Source: Falsigemmobacter intermedius (GTDB lineage Bacteria > Pseudomonadota > Alphaproteobacteria > Rhodobacterales > Rhodobacteraceae). Taken from it: 64,000 bases of DNA. Under the pieces are notes generated by a model. The model worked only from the letters and a program-made list of their open reading frames with translations, ran no database searches and had not been told where the DNA came from. The stretch spans positions 62,001-126,000 of the forward strand of contig NZ_SBLC01000005.1 of assembly GCF_004054105.1 (NCBI RefSeq). Direction: 5' to 3'. This document shows positions 46,513-54,946 of this stretch, one piece after another; within the stretch, counting starts at the first letter, position 1; each line of letters begins with the position of its first letter. A program made the translations under genes and the position numbers.

Positions 46513-47379
46513 ATGGGCAGTAGCACCGATGGCTTGATGGCAGCGCATGGCGCGCCGGAAGCTGAGCCTGAGCAGGAACGACAGGGCGGACTTTTGTCCC
46601 GCCTCTTCCGTAAGGCCCTCACCCCCGTGGCCCATGGCCAGAATGCCGAGGCGCAGACCGCTGCTGCGGCCGGGATCTCCAACCTTCGCCGACTGCGTGT
46701 GGAAGATGTCGCCGCCCCCAAGGCCGATATCGTCTCCGTCCCGCTGACGATCAGCCGGGATGAGCTGACGGAGGTGTTTCGCGAACACGGATTTTCGCGC
46801 CTGCCGGTCTATGACGGCTCGCCCGATGAGCCGCTGGGCGTGGTTACGCTGAAAGATTTCGCGCTGAATTACGCGCTGAAGGACCGCACGGGTGACTTTG
46901 ACCTCAGAGCCCTGCTGCGTCCGCTAATCTATACGCCGCCCTCGATGCCGCTGGCCGATCTTTTGCATAAGATGCAGGCGGAGCGGACCCATATGGCGCT
47001 GATGATCGACGAATACGGCAGCGTTGACGGCGTTGTGACCATCGAGGATCTTCTGGAGACGGTGGTCGGCGACATCATGGATGAGCATGATGTGGTCGAG
47101 ACCCCCGCCTGGGTTGAGGAAGCTCCGGGGGTCTGGCTCGTCGAGGCCACGGCCGCGCTGGAGGAGCTTGAGGCCGCGACTGGGCAGAAGCTGCGTGTGG
47201 AAGCCGAAGATGAAGAGATTGATACCCTTGGGGGTCTCGTCTATCTGCGCGCGGGTCAGGTCCCGGCTTCGGGGGAGATCATCACCCATGAAAGCGGCGC
47301 GGTGATCGAAGTGGTCGATGCTGAAGCGCGTCGGATCAACACCCTGCGCCTGCGACTTCCCGAAGCGGCCCCGGCCTGA
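46513..47379 (+). CDS. corC: CorC/HlyC-type CBS-domain protein (hemolysin family)
   Basis: 288 residues, cytoplasmic. Two CBS motifs occupy about 60-185 (PLTISRDELTEVFREHGFSRLPVYDG and SMPLADLLHKMQAERTHMALMIDEYGSVDGVVTIEDLLE), followed by a C-terminal CorC_HlyC domain (about 200-285). Linked with Mg/Co efflux in other bacteria. It lacks the membrane DUF21 domain of full CorB proteins. In many relatives lnt follows; here a convergent threonine aldolase does. ATG 46513 has GGAAAGGA upstream. Confidence 0.92.
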   Translation: MGSSTDGLMAAHGAPEAEPEQERQGGLLSRLFRKALTPVAHGQNAEAQTAAAAGISNLRRLRVEDVAAPKADIVSVPLTISRDELTEVFREHGFSRLPVYDGSPDEPLGVVTLKDFALNYALKDRTGDFDLRALLRPLIYTPPSMPLADLLHKMQAERTHMALMIDEYGSVDGVVTIEDLLETVVGDIMDEHDVVETPAWVEEAPGVWLVEATAALEELEAATGQKLRVEAEDEEIDTLGGLVYLRAGQVPASGEIITHESGAVIEVVDAEARRINTLRLRLPEAAPA

Positions 47380-47401
47380 GGCCCTCTCAGGGCGTGAAAT
47401 C

Positions 47402-47431
47402 AAAAAGCCGCAGCTTTTGCTGCGGCTTTTT
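47402..47431. terminator. Bidirectional terminator corC / ltaE
   Basis: Stem AAAAAGCCGCAGC / GCTGCGGCTTTTT (13 bp) with a 4-base TTTT loop has U-runs on both strands. Among the strongest in the window. Confidence 0.95.
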
Positions 47432-47469
47432 CAGTCCCGTAACAGAAAGAGAGGCCGCAGCCCTCAGCC

Positions 47470-48486
47470 TCAGGCGGCGGCCAGTGCGATAAAGCGGTCG
47501 CAATCGTCCTCAGTGGTGGCCCAGCTGGTCACCAGACGGGCGTAGTCATCGCCGCGCAGGTAGAAAACGGCCCCCGCCTCGCGCAGCTTTTCGACCGTTT
47601 CCTCGGGCAGCTTGACGAAGAGGATGTTTGCCGCCGCCTCAGGGGCAACCGCCACACCCGGGATCTTCGCCAGACCCTCCGCCAGACGCGCAGCCATGGC
47701 ATTGGCGTGGGCAGCATGGGTCAGCCACTGGCCCTGCGCAATCCAGCCTTCAAACTGTGCCGCCAGATAGCGGGTTTTCGAGAACAGATGGCCCGAGCGT
47801 TTGCGGCGCAGCTCAAACTCAAAGGCTTTCTCCGGGTTAAAGAAGATCACCGCTTCCGCCCCCATCAGCCCGCCCTTGGTGCCGCCGAAGGAGACGATAT
47901 CGACGCCTGCCTTCCAGGTCAGCTCTGCCGGCGTGGCCCCCGAGGCGGCCACAGCATTGGCAAAGCGCGCACCGTCGAGATGCAGCGGCAGGCCGTGGGC
48001 TTTGGCAACCGCAGCAATGGCGCGGGTTTGCTCAACCGTATAGAGGGTGCCGCCTTCGGTGATATTGGTCAGCGTCACCGCACCGGGCTGCACCGAATGC
48101 ACAACGCCGGGCTTCTGGCCGCGAATCGCTTTGTCGAGCGCCTCGGGGCACATCCGGCCATGCTCACCGGGCACCAGCAGCAGCTTGCCGCCGGTGAAAA
48201 CCTCCGGTGCGCCGCATTCGTCTTCCTGGACGTGGGCATTGGTGTGACAGAAAACCGCGCCCCAGAGGGGGCTGACCGTGGCCAGCGACAGGCAGTTCGC
48301 CACCGTTCCGGTCGAGACAAAATAGACCGCGGCCTCCGGCGCCTCAAAGAGATCGCGAATCACCTGAACGGCCCGTGCGGTATGGGCGTCATTGCCATAG
48401 GGCATGGCGAAGCCCTGGTTAACGGCGGAAAGCGCCGCCATCACCTCGGGCGGGCAGGGCGCTGCGTTGTCAGAGGCGAAAAACAT
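47470..48486 (-). CDS. ltaE: Low-specificity L-threonine aldolase family enzyme
   Basis: PLP enzyme of the beta-eliminating lyase family, 338 residues, which cleaves threonine or allo-threonine to glycine and acetaldehyde. The PLP Lys lies in VSFGGTKGGLMGAEAV (about residue 199), and Asp in LHLDGARFANAVA and the ring-stacking His in VFCHTNAHVQEDE are present. Its ATG shares one base with the ycgN stop (TGATG), so the two are translationally coupled. The leader-like RNA element upstream of ycgN may therefore also control it. Confidence 0.9.
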   Translation of the reverse strand: MFFASDNAAPCPPEVMAALSAVNQGFAMPYGNDAHTARAVQVIRDLFEAPEAAVYFVSTGTVANCLSLATVSPLWGAVFCHTNAHVQEDECGAPEVFTGGKLLLVPGEHGRMCPEALDKAIRGQKPGVVHSVQPGAVTLTNITEGGTLYTVEQTRAIAAVAKAHGLPLHLDGARFANAVAASGATPAELTWKAGVDIVSFGGTKGGLMGAEAVIFFNPEKAFEFELRRKRSGHLFSKTRYLAAQFEGWIAQGQWLTHAAHANAMAARLAEGLAKIPGVAVAPEAAANILFVKLPEETVEKLREAGAVFYLRGDDYARLVTSWATTEDDCDRFIALAAA

Positions 48487-48938
48487 CAGGGCGTCTCCTC
48501 GATGATATAGTCTTCCCAGTCATCCTCATCGACCTCGGTTTCCGGGATGGTCCAGCCTTTGACGGAAGCCCCGGCCTTATGCACCGACTGCGGATCACCT
48601 GAGATCAGCGGATGCCATGATTTCAGGGGGTTACCCTCATGTAGCAGCCGGTAGGCACAGGTTTTCGGCAGCCAGTAGGCCACTTCGGGCAGCTTTTCCG
48701 CCGTCAGCGAGACGCAGTCGGGAACGAATTGGTGACGAATGGGATAGTGCTTGCAGCGGCAGCTTTGCCCGTCGAGCAGGCGACAGGCAACCCGCGTAAA
48801 GCAGACCTCGCCGTCATCTTCGAACTCAAGCTTATTCAGGCAGCATTTGCCGCAGCCATCGCAGAGTGCCTCCCATTCTTCGGGCGACATCTCAGTGAGC
48901 GGGACGGTTTCCCAGTATTTCGGACGCAAATCAGACAT
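48486..48938 (-). CDS. ycgN: YcgN family cysteine-cluster protein (UPF0260)
   Basis: 150 residues, no signal peptide. Cys-rich core: LCDGCGKCCLNKLE, VACRLLDGQSCRCKHYPIR, VPDCVSL and KTCAYRLL, i.e. two cysteine clusters of the YkgJ/YcgN type, thought to bind zinc or an Fe-S cluster. The C-terminus is acidic and aromatic (EVDEDDWEDYIIEE). First gene of the ycgN-ltaE pair. A strong hairpin and a structured element lie 47-230 bp upstream on the same strand. The molecular function of the family is not known. Confidence 0.92.
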   Translation of the reverse strand: MSDLRPKYWETVPLTEMSPEEWEALCDGCGKCCLNKLEFEDDGEVCFTRVACRLLDGQSCRCKHYPIRHQFVPDCVSLTAEKLPEVAYWLPKTCAYRLLHEGNPLKSWHPLISGDPQSVHKAGASVKGWTIPETEVDEDDWEDYIIEETP

Positions 48939-48984
48939 TGGGGCGTTTTGCGCCCTGGGGGCGCGTTTGGGAAGGGGGAAAAGA

Positions 48985-49166
48985 GAAAGGGTTGCGCGGG
49001 GCGCAACCCTTTCCGAGATCTACGGAGATGGTCCGGTTAGGCATCAGCGATCCTTGCCGTCCCAGTCAGGGTTCTTGAACCCTTGGGGCTGCCCTCAGGC
49101 CACGGCCCCCCTGACTGTCCCGACACCTCTCTCCAATATCACTCTCGACACTGGACCACCTCCTTT
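48985..49166 (-). ncRNA. Structured RNA element or leader upstream of ycgN
   Basis: No family recognised. On the minus strand GGAGGTGGTCC (49153-49163) pairs with GGACCATCTCC (49024-49034), 11 bp with one G-U. CAGTCAGGG (49109-49117) pairs with CCCTGACTG (49063-49071), 9 bp perfect. A local hairpin is at 49040-49058. A 13-bp perfect hairpin GAAAGGGTTGCGC / GCGCAACCCTTTC (48985-49013) with a T-rich tail ends it. TTGACA at 49210-49215 could be the -35. The outer helix hides AAAGGAGGT, a perfect Shine-Dalgarno, before a GTG. It could be a free RNA or a cis-regulator of ycgN-ltaE. Confidence 0.5.
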
Positions 49167-49221
49167 CAATGCGTTGCCGTTGGGCTCAGGCTGGCACAGA
49201 TGGAGCGGTTGTCAAACAAAA

Positions 49222-49839
49222 TTACACCATATCTGCCCGGGCGCGGCGCAGAACCGCGCGGAAGGGGATGAGTGTGATGACCACAAGGGCAATCTTTACC
49301 CCCCAGTCCGCCACCGCCAGCGAGACCCAGAGCGGCACTTCAGGCCCATAGCCCAGCAGCGGCAGCATTTCGCCGGCCCAGCTCACGTCATTGGAGGGTT
49401 CCAGCCAGACAAGCGCCGCCGAGAAGGCCAGGGTAAAGAAGAGCAGCGTGTCGAGCATGGCCCCGAAGAGCGAGGAGACCAGCGGCGCGCGCCACCAGCT
49501 GCCATGACGCAGCCGGTCAAAGATTTCCACATCGAGAAGCTGCGCCAGAAGGAAGCCCATGGCCGAGGCAAATGCCACGCGGCCGGTGACCAGCGGGCCG
49601 AATTCGCCCTCAATCTGCGTGCCGATGATCGAGCAGGCCAGTCCGGTCAGAAACCCTGCCATCACCACCTTGCGCGCAGCTGCCGCGCCGTAAAAGCGGT
49701 TGGTCAGATCGGTGATCAGAAAGGCGATGGGATAGGTAAAGGCCCCCCAGGTCAGCCACTGCCCGAGCAGGAACTGAACGAGGATATTTGAGGCCACCAC
49801 AACGGCAGCCATCCCGAGGATACCGGGAATGAGATTCAT
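49222..49839 (-). CDS. yhhQ: Queuosine precursor transporter (YhhQ/VUT family)
   Basis: Inner-membrane uptake protein for preQ0/preQ1, 205 residues with about six hydrophobic helices. Family signatures are NILVQF near the N-terminus, TYPIAFLITDLTNRFYG, and DTLLFFTLAF. Start ATG 49839 (MNLIPGILGM) was preferred; an in-frame GTG at 49884 would add 15 residues but its ribosome site is too close. The stop is immediately followed by the TTGACA of the structured element. No other queuosine genes are in the window. Confidence 0.9.
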   Translation of the reverse strand: MNLIPGILGMAAVVVASNILVQFLLGQWLTWGAFTYPIAFLITDLTNRFYGAAAARKVVMAGFLTGLACSIIGTQIEGEFGPLVTGRVAFASAMGFLLAQLLDVEIFDRLRHGSWWRAPLVSSLFGAMLDTLLFFTLAFSAALVWLEPSNDVSWAGEMLPLLGYGPEVPLWVSLAVADWGVKIALVVITLIPFRAVLRRARADMV

Positions 49840-50012
49840 AGCGATGATCCGTTTTATCAAGGTCGCGGAGACTTGGTCCGCCACGCCTCATGCGCAGCCG
49901 ACGCGGGCCTCATACTCCCGGGCGGGCGCTTCGGCAAGTGGCTCGCTTGACCGGGGGATCGGGCCGCGCCATCCTGCCGCCGGGCGAAGCCGCGCCGAAG
50001 GGTTTGGAAGTT

Positions 50013-51149
50013 ATGGAAATTTCACTTGTGGAGGCGGTCGGCGCGATTCCCGCCCGGGACTGGGATGCCTGTGCAGGCGGCGACAACCCTTTCACCACGC
50101 ACCGCTTTCTGACCGCGCTCGAACGCTCCGGCAGCGTGGGAGAGGGCACCGGCTGGCTGCCGCGCCCCATGGTGCTGCGCGAGGGGGGAGAGGTCCTCGG
50201 AGTGGTGCCGCTTTATCTGAAGCTGCATTCGCAGGGCGAATATATCTTCGATCATGCCTGGGCTGATGCCTTTGAGCGGGCAGGCGGCAGCTATTACCCG
50301 AAGCTCCAGGTCGCGGTGCCCTTTACCCCCGCCACCGGCCCGCGCCTTCTGCTGCGCCCGGGCCAGGACGCGCGGGGGCGGCAGGCGCTGTTGCAGGGGC
50401 TTCAGGCAGTGGCAGAGCAGAACGGGCTCAGTTCGGTGCATATCACCTTCTGCACGGCGGAGGAGGCGGCTTCGGCACCCGCGCCCTGGCTCAGCCGGAT
50501 CGGCGAGCAGTTCCACTGGGAGAACCGCAATTACGCCGCATATGATGACTTCCTCGCCGCTCTGTCATCGCGTAAGCGCAAGGCTTTGCGCAAAGAGCGT
50601 CAGGCCGCGCAGGGCTTTGGGGGGCGGATCCTGCATCTGACCGGCAAAGCCCTGCGCCCGGAGCATTGGGACGCCTTCTGGACCTTCTATCAGGACATCG
50701 GGGCGCGCAAATGGGGCAGGCCCTATCTGACCCGGGCTTTCTTCGACGAAATCCACGCGACCATGGCCGAGGACATCCTGCTGGTCCTGGCAGAGCGCGA
50801 CGGGCGCTATGTGGCGGGCGCGCTGAACTTTATCGGGCGCGACACGCTTTATGGCCGCTATTGGGGGGCGGTTGAGGATCACCCCTTCCTGCATTTCGAG
50901 CTGTGCTACCACCAGGCCATCGATTTTGCGATCGCGAAGGGGCTGTCCCGGGTTGAGGCCGGGGCCCAGGGCGAGCATAAACTCGCCCGGGGCTATCTGC
51001 CGGTTCCGGTCTGGTCGCTGCACCACCTGCCGGAGGCGGGCTTTCGTCAGGCCGTCTCAGACTATCTTCAGCGTGAGCGCGAGGCGGTGTCTGAAGATAT
51101 CGAGGCCCTGCAGGATTTGGGTCCCTTCCGCCGGGATCAGGCGATCTGA
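50013..51149 (+). CDS. GNAT-superfamily protein, COG3146/DUF482
   Basis: 378 residues, family of proteobacterial double-GNAT proteins related to peptidoglycan-bridge FemAB-type enzymes. The first half has NPFTTHRFLTALERSG and YIFDHAWADAFERAGGSYYPKLQVAVPFTP. The second half has LSSRKRKALRKERQAA, ARKWGRPYLTRAFFDEI and RVEAGAQGEHKLARGYLP, all typical of the group. The acceptor is not known. ATG 50013 begins the canonical N-terminus. Its last 13 bp overlap the convergent acetyltransferase gene. Confidence 0.88.
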   Translation: MEISLVEAVGAIPARDWDACAGGDNPFTTHRFLTALERSGSVGEGTGWLPRPMVLREGGEVLGVVPLYLKLHSQGEYIFDHAWADAFERAGGSYYPKLQVAVPFTPATGPRLLLRPGQDARGRQALLQGLQAVAEQNGLSSVHITFCTAEEAASAPAPWLSRIGEQFHWENRNYAAYDDFLAALSSRKRKALRKERQAAQGFGGRILHLTGKALRPEHWDAFWTFYQDIGARKWGRPYLTRAFFDEIHATMAEDILLVLAERDGRYVAGALNFIGRDTLYGRYWGAVEDHPFLHFELCYHQAIDFAIAKGLSRVEAGAQGEHKLARGYLPVPVWSLHHLPEAGFRQAVSDYLQREREAVSEDIEALQDLGPFRRDQAI

Positions 51150-51598
51150 AGCGTCATAAACACGCTGTTGGGATCTTCCTTATAGCCCTCAAAGGGGCCG
51201 CAGTACTGAAAGCCCGCGCGTTCATAAAGCGCGCGCGCCGGAGCAAAGATGTTCTCGGCACCGGTTTCAAGGCTGAGGCGGCGATAGCCCGCGCCCTCGG
51301 CTTCCATCACCAGATGCTGCAGCATCTGCTGCGCAAGTCCCTCGCCACGGTGCTCAGCTAGCAGATGCATGCTTTTGATCTCGGCGTGATCGGCAGTGAT
51401 CTCTTTCAATGCGCCCATAGCCACCGCTTCCCCGTTTTTGCGCATCACATAGAAGCGGATGCCGGGGGCCGCCAGGGCATCGGCAGGCAGCATGTGGATC
51501 GATTCGGGCGGCGTTTCTGCATGCATGGCCTCGGTATGGCGGGCATGGAGCAGGGCAAGGTCATCCTGAACGGGGTGTTCAAGGGCAATAGAGATCAT
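51137..51598 (-). CDS. GNAT-family N-acetyltransferase
   Basis: 153-residue single GNAT domain. The acetyl-CoA pyrophosphate loop is EHRGEGLAQQMLQHL (Q/R-x-x-G-x-G/A type, about 84-98), followed by RRLSLETG and the terminal YERAGFQYCGPFEGY. Close in appearance to PhnO/YiaC-like small-molecule or peptide acetyltransferases; the substrate is unknown. GGAGAAA lies upstream of ATG 51598. Confidence 0.88.
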   Translation of the reverse strand: MISIALEHPVQDDLALLHARHTEAMHAETPPESIHMLPADALAAPGIRFYVMRKNGEAVAMGALKEITADHAEIKSMHLLAEHRGEGLAQQMLQHLVMEAEGAGYRRLSLETGAENIFAPARALYERAGFQYCGPFEGYKEDPNSVFMTLQIA

Positions 51599-51644
51599 CA
51601 GCGGTTTCTCCCGTAGTCATCCGCAGTTTAACAGGCGCAGCCCA

Positions 51645-51674
51645 TAAAAAAACACCCGCCTTCGGGGCGGGTGT
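51645..51674 (-). terminator. suhB terminator
   Basis: Stem ACACCCGCC / GGCGGGTGT with a 5-base loop is followed by seven T on the minus strand, 18 bp after the suhB stop. Confidence 0.93.
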
Positions 51675-51692
51675 TGGTCGCAGTGATCAGGC

Positions 51693-52487
51693 TCAGTCCT
51701 GATTGCGGATGATTTTGACCAGCGGGTCGAACATTTCCGAGTTGGCCGCGATGAGCGAGCCTTTCTCAAGGATGCTGTCGCCTTCGCGCACCGGGGCGAC
51801 CATGCCACCGGCCTCTTTGACGATCAGCAGGCCGGCTGCGATGTCCCAGGCATTCAGATTGCGCTCCCAATACCCCTCGTAGCGGCCTGCAGCCACATAG
51901 GCGAGGTCAAGCGCTGCCGAGCCGTAGCGGCGCACACCGGCGCAGACCGGCATCAGGCGCGCCAGATCCTGCAAAGTGGCGGGCAGAGGGCCAACGCCGC
52001 CAAACGGGACGCCGGTTGCGAAGATCGATTCGATCATCTTATTACGGCCCGAGACGCGGATACGGCGGGTGTCGTTCAGCCAGGCACCGGCGCCTTTTTC
52101 GGCGACGAACATCTCATCTTTCGCCGGGTCAAAGACCACAGCCGAGACGATCTCGCCCTTATGCTCGAGCGCGATCGAGACCGACCAGTGCGGCAGGCCG
52201 TGCAGGAAGTTGGTGGTGCCGTCGAGCGGGTCAACGATCCAGCGGCGGGTCGGGTCAGCACCGTCCTGGCCGCCGGTCTCTTCGCCCAGCCAGCCATAGG
52301 TCGGGCGCGCGCCCAGCAGTTCTTCCTTGATGATGCGTTCGGCTTCGCGGTCGGCTTTCGACACGAAGTCGCCCGGGCCCTTGGAAGAGACCTGCAGGTT
52401 TTCGACCTCGCGGAAGTCTTTCACGAGCGAACGCCCCGCTTTGCGCGCGGCCTTGATCATCAGGTTGAGATTGGCGCTGCCTTGCAT
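51693..52487 (-). CDS. suhB: Inositol-1-monophosphatase (SuhB family)
   Basis: 264 residues, Mg2+-dependent phosphatase fold. The metal site residues are in GWLGEETGG, WIVDPLDGTTNFLHG (the DPxDGT motif) and the C-terminal WDIAAGLLIVKEAGG. SuhB also binds NusG and rRNA antitermination complexes in E. coli. GGAGA precedes ATG 52487. Monocistronic with its own terminator. Confidence 0.95.
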   Translation of the reverse strand: MQGSANLNLMIKAARKAGRSLVKDFREVENLQVSSKGPGDFVSKADREAERIIKEELLGARPTYGWLGEETGGQDGADPTRRWIVDPLDGTTNFLHGLPHWSVSIALEHKGEIVSAVVFDPAKDEMFVAEKGAGAWLNDTRRIRVSGRNKMIESIFATGVPFGGVGPLPATLQDLARLMPVCAGVRRYGSAALDLAYVAAGRYEGYWERNLNAWDIAAGLLIVKEAGGMVAPVREGDSILEKGSLIAANSEMFDPLVKIIRNQD

Positions 52488-52554
52488 GGGCGTCTCCTGT
52501 CGGGGGTCAGAGGGGGGCTATAGGGCGATCAGCCCGGAAATGGAAGGGGGCGGT

Positions 52555-53586
52555 TCAGCGCAGCGGGTCAGAATAATGGTGTTTTCCGCCTCTGGGGTCG
52601 GTAACCGTCCAGCCGTCGGGGGTTTTGGTGAAATACTGCGGGTTGATCGGCACTTTGCCGAAGCCGCCGGGAATGTCGAGGATATAGCTCGGAAGCGCCG
52701 TGCCGGAGATGCGGCCCCTCAGCGCAGCCATCAGCGCCATGCCCTCCTCCAGCGTGGTGCGGAAATGGCCCGCGCCCCGCGCCAGATCGCAGTGATGCAG
52801 ATAATAGGGTTTGACCCGCAGCCGCAGCAGCGCACGGAAAAGATCCTCCAGCGCCTCAGGGGTGTCATTGACCCCGCGCAGCAGAACCGATTGCGACAAC
52901 AGCGGAAAGCCCGCATCGGCCAGGCGTGAAAGCGCCGCCCGCGCCTCCGGCGTCAGCTCCTGCGCGTGGTTGGTATGCACCACGATCCAGACCGGAACCT
53001 CGCCCTTCAGCACCTCCAGCAGATCAGGCGTGATCCGCTCGGGTGCCACCACAGGCACACGCGAATGAATGCGCAGAAGATCCAGCGTGCCGACGGCGCG
53101 CAGCTTTTCAAGCACCAGCCCCAGGCGGCGGGGTGATAGCACCAGCGGATCGCCCCCGGTCAGGATAATCTCACGGATCGCAGGCGTTTTGCGCAGATAG
53201 TCGCAGATGCGCTCAATCGCCTCCATGGGCAGGGTGCCGCTGTCGCCGACTGATTCGCGGCGAAAGCAGAACCGGCAGTAAACCGCGCAGGTCTGCGTCA
53301 GATGCAAAATGGCCCGGTCCGGGTAACGATGCGTCAGACCCGGCACCCGCTCATGGGCGTGATCGCCGATCGGATCGGCCAGATCGCCCTCATGGATGAC
53401 CAACTCATCCACCGTCGGCACGAACTGCCGCCCCACGCCGTCATCGGCAGTTTGCAGCGCGCTCTGCATGGCCGGAGAGATCAGCACACGGAATTCTTCC
53501 GTGACACGTTCCAACTCTTCGCTCTGCTCAGGGCTGGTCAGGCCCGCGCGGGTAAGCTGCGGGATGCTGCTCAGGGCCTGTGACAT
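52555..53586 (-). CDS. KamA-family radical-SAM aminomutase (EpmB or lysine 2,3-aminomutase type)
   Basis: 343 residues. The radical-SAM motif CX3CX2C is CAVYCRFC (Cys100, 104, 107). The PLP Lys is predicted at Lys311 in DIPGGFGKVP. The segment REIILTGGDPLVLSPRRL is diagnostic of the lysine-aminomutase group. The short length (343, against about 416 in clostridial KamA) favours EpmB, which beta-lysylates elongation factor P, but efp and epmA are not in the window. GGAG lies upstream of ATG 53586. Confidence 0.88.
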   Translation of the reverse strand: MSQALSSIPQLTRAGLTSPEQSEELERVTEEFRVLISPAMQSALQTADDGVGRQFVPTVDELVIHEGDLADPIGDHAHERVPGLTHRYPDRAILHLTQTCAVYCRFCFRRESVGDSGTLPMEAIERICDYLRKTPAIREIILTGGDPLVLSPRRLGLVLEKLRAVGTLDLLRIHSRVPVVAPERITPDLLEVLKGEVPVWIVVHTNHAQELTPEARAALSRLADAGFPLLSQSVLLRGVNDTPEALEDLFRALLRLRVKPYYLHHCDLARGAGHFRTTLEEGMALMAALRGRISGTALPSYILDIPGGFGKVPINPQYFTKTPDGWTVTDPRGGKHHYSDPLR

Positions 53587-53716
53587 GGGAAACTCCGGGG
53601 GGATCAGGTGAAGCCGCTGATGTAGGGCGTGGCGTCCGCGCCTGCAAGCGGCGCATTGGCGCTGGACCTTTGGCGCGGTCCAGGGTCACCTGAGGGCAAT
53701 CCATAAGACGGTTGCC

Positions 53717-54943
53717 ATGCGCCTGCTGATTTCCTTTGCCGCGATTTTCGTTTCTGTTGTTCTGATGCAGCTTGGCTCGGGCGGGGTGGTGCCGCTCGAC
53801 GCGCTCTCCGGGGTGGAGCTGGGGTTTTCGGCCTCAGCCATCGGGATGATCGGCTCGGCACATTTCTTGGGCTTTCTGATCGGCTGCTGGTGGACCCCGC
53901 GCCTGATGGGAGAGGTGGGGCACTCCCGCGCCTTTGCGGCGCTGACGGCGGCAGGCACCATCGGGATCCTTGCGCATATGATGGTGACGGACCCGATCGC
54001 CTGGGGGGTCTTCCGTATGGCGACGGGGCTCTCGGCGGCGGGCTGCTATACGATCATTGAGGCCTGGCTGCAGGGCAAGCTGACCAATGCCAACCGGGGC
54101 AGCGCCATGGGGGTCTACCGGATCGTTGATATCGGCGGCAGCCTGGCGGCGCAGATGATGATCGGCTTTCTCGCGCCCGCGAGCTATTTTTCCTATAACC
54201 TGCTGGCGCTTCTCGCCTGTGCCGCGCTTTTCCCGCTGGTTCTGACAAAGGTTGAGGCGCCGAAATCCAGCCTCGCGCCCCGTCTGCGGCCCATGCTGGC
54301 CTGGAAACGCTCACCACTGGGTGCAGTCGGTGTGGTGGTCTCCGGCGTCACCGGCGGGGCCTTTCGGATGGTGGGCCCGCTTTACGGTGTGGCCGTGGGG
54401 CTGGAGCCCAAGCAGATCGGGGCGTTTCTCTCGGCCTATGTGATTGGCGGGGCGGTTGCGCAGTTTCCGATGGGGTGGCTCTCGGATAAATACGATCGCC
54501 GCACCGTGCTGGCCTGGCTTTCCGCGGGATCGGTGGCGGCCTGTGTCTTTACAGTCTTCGCTCAGGATTTCGGGATCTGGGCGGTTTTTGCGGGGGCCAC
54601 GCTCTTTGGTCTGACGACCATGCCGCTCTATTCCATCTCATCCGCCCATGCGAATGACTTCTCCAATGACGATGAGCGGGTGGAGCTTTCGGCAGCGCTG
54701 CTCTTTCTTTACGCCATCGGTGCGATTGCAAGCCCGGTGATCGCCTCCGCCCTGATGGAAAGCTTTGGTCCGGGCGGCATGTTCGGCCTGAACGCGGCGG
54801 CGCATTTTGCGCTACTGATCTTTGGCCTGATGCGGATGCGGGTCGGGCGGCAGCCGGAGAATCCCACGGCCTGGACCTATCGGCCCAAGACCTCATTTCT
54901 CTTCGGGCGGCTGATGCGCAAGCCGCGCCGCCCGGAGCAGTAA
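53717..54943 (+). CDS. MFS transporter (YcaD-like)
   Basis: 408 residues, twelve hydrophobic helices. The motif between helices 2 and 3 is GCWWTPRLMGEVGHSRAFA, and the repeat in the second half is MGWLSDKYDRRTVL. The long central loop separates the two halves. The overall look, including LYSISSAHANDFSNDDERVELSAALLFLYAIGAI, resembles the YcaD/YfkF proteins with undefined substrate. Convergent with mlaF, 3 bp between stops. Confidence 0.88.
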   Translation: MRLLISFAAIFVSVVLMQLGSGGVVPLDALSGVELGFSASAIGMIGSAHFLGFLIGCWWTPRLMGEVGHSRAFAALTAAGTIGILAHMMVTDPIAWGVFRMATGLSAAGCYTIIEAWLQGKLTNANRGSAMGVYRIVDIGGSLAAQMMIGFLAPASYFSYNLLALLACAALFPLVLTKVEAPKSSLAPRLRPMLAWKRSPLGAVGVVVSGVTGGAFRMVGPLYGVAVGLEPKQIGAFLSAYVIGGAVAQFPMGWLSDKYDRRTVLAWLSAGSVAACVFTVFAQDFGIWAVFAGATLFGLTTMPLYSISSAHANDFSNDDERVELSAALLFLYAIGAIASPVIASALMESFGPGGMFGLNAAAHFALLIFGLMRMRVGRQPENPTAWTYRPKTSFLFGRLMRKPRRPEQ

Positions 54944-54946
54944 GGC

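Noticed and set aside
49040-49166. SRP RNA, 6S RNA, tmRNA or glycine/TPP/preQ1 riboswitch as identity of the ycgN-upstream element
   Set aside because: The conserved SRP tetraloop region, tmRNA acceptor/T-arm, and the glycine, TPP and preQ1 core words are not present; 6S RNA is not supported because the helices form a branched rather than a single irregular rod.
48751-49791. 346-codon + strand frame crossing ycgN, the intergenic region and yhhQ
   Set aside because: It runs antisense through two clear genes and through the structured element; composition is not protein-like.
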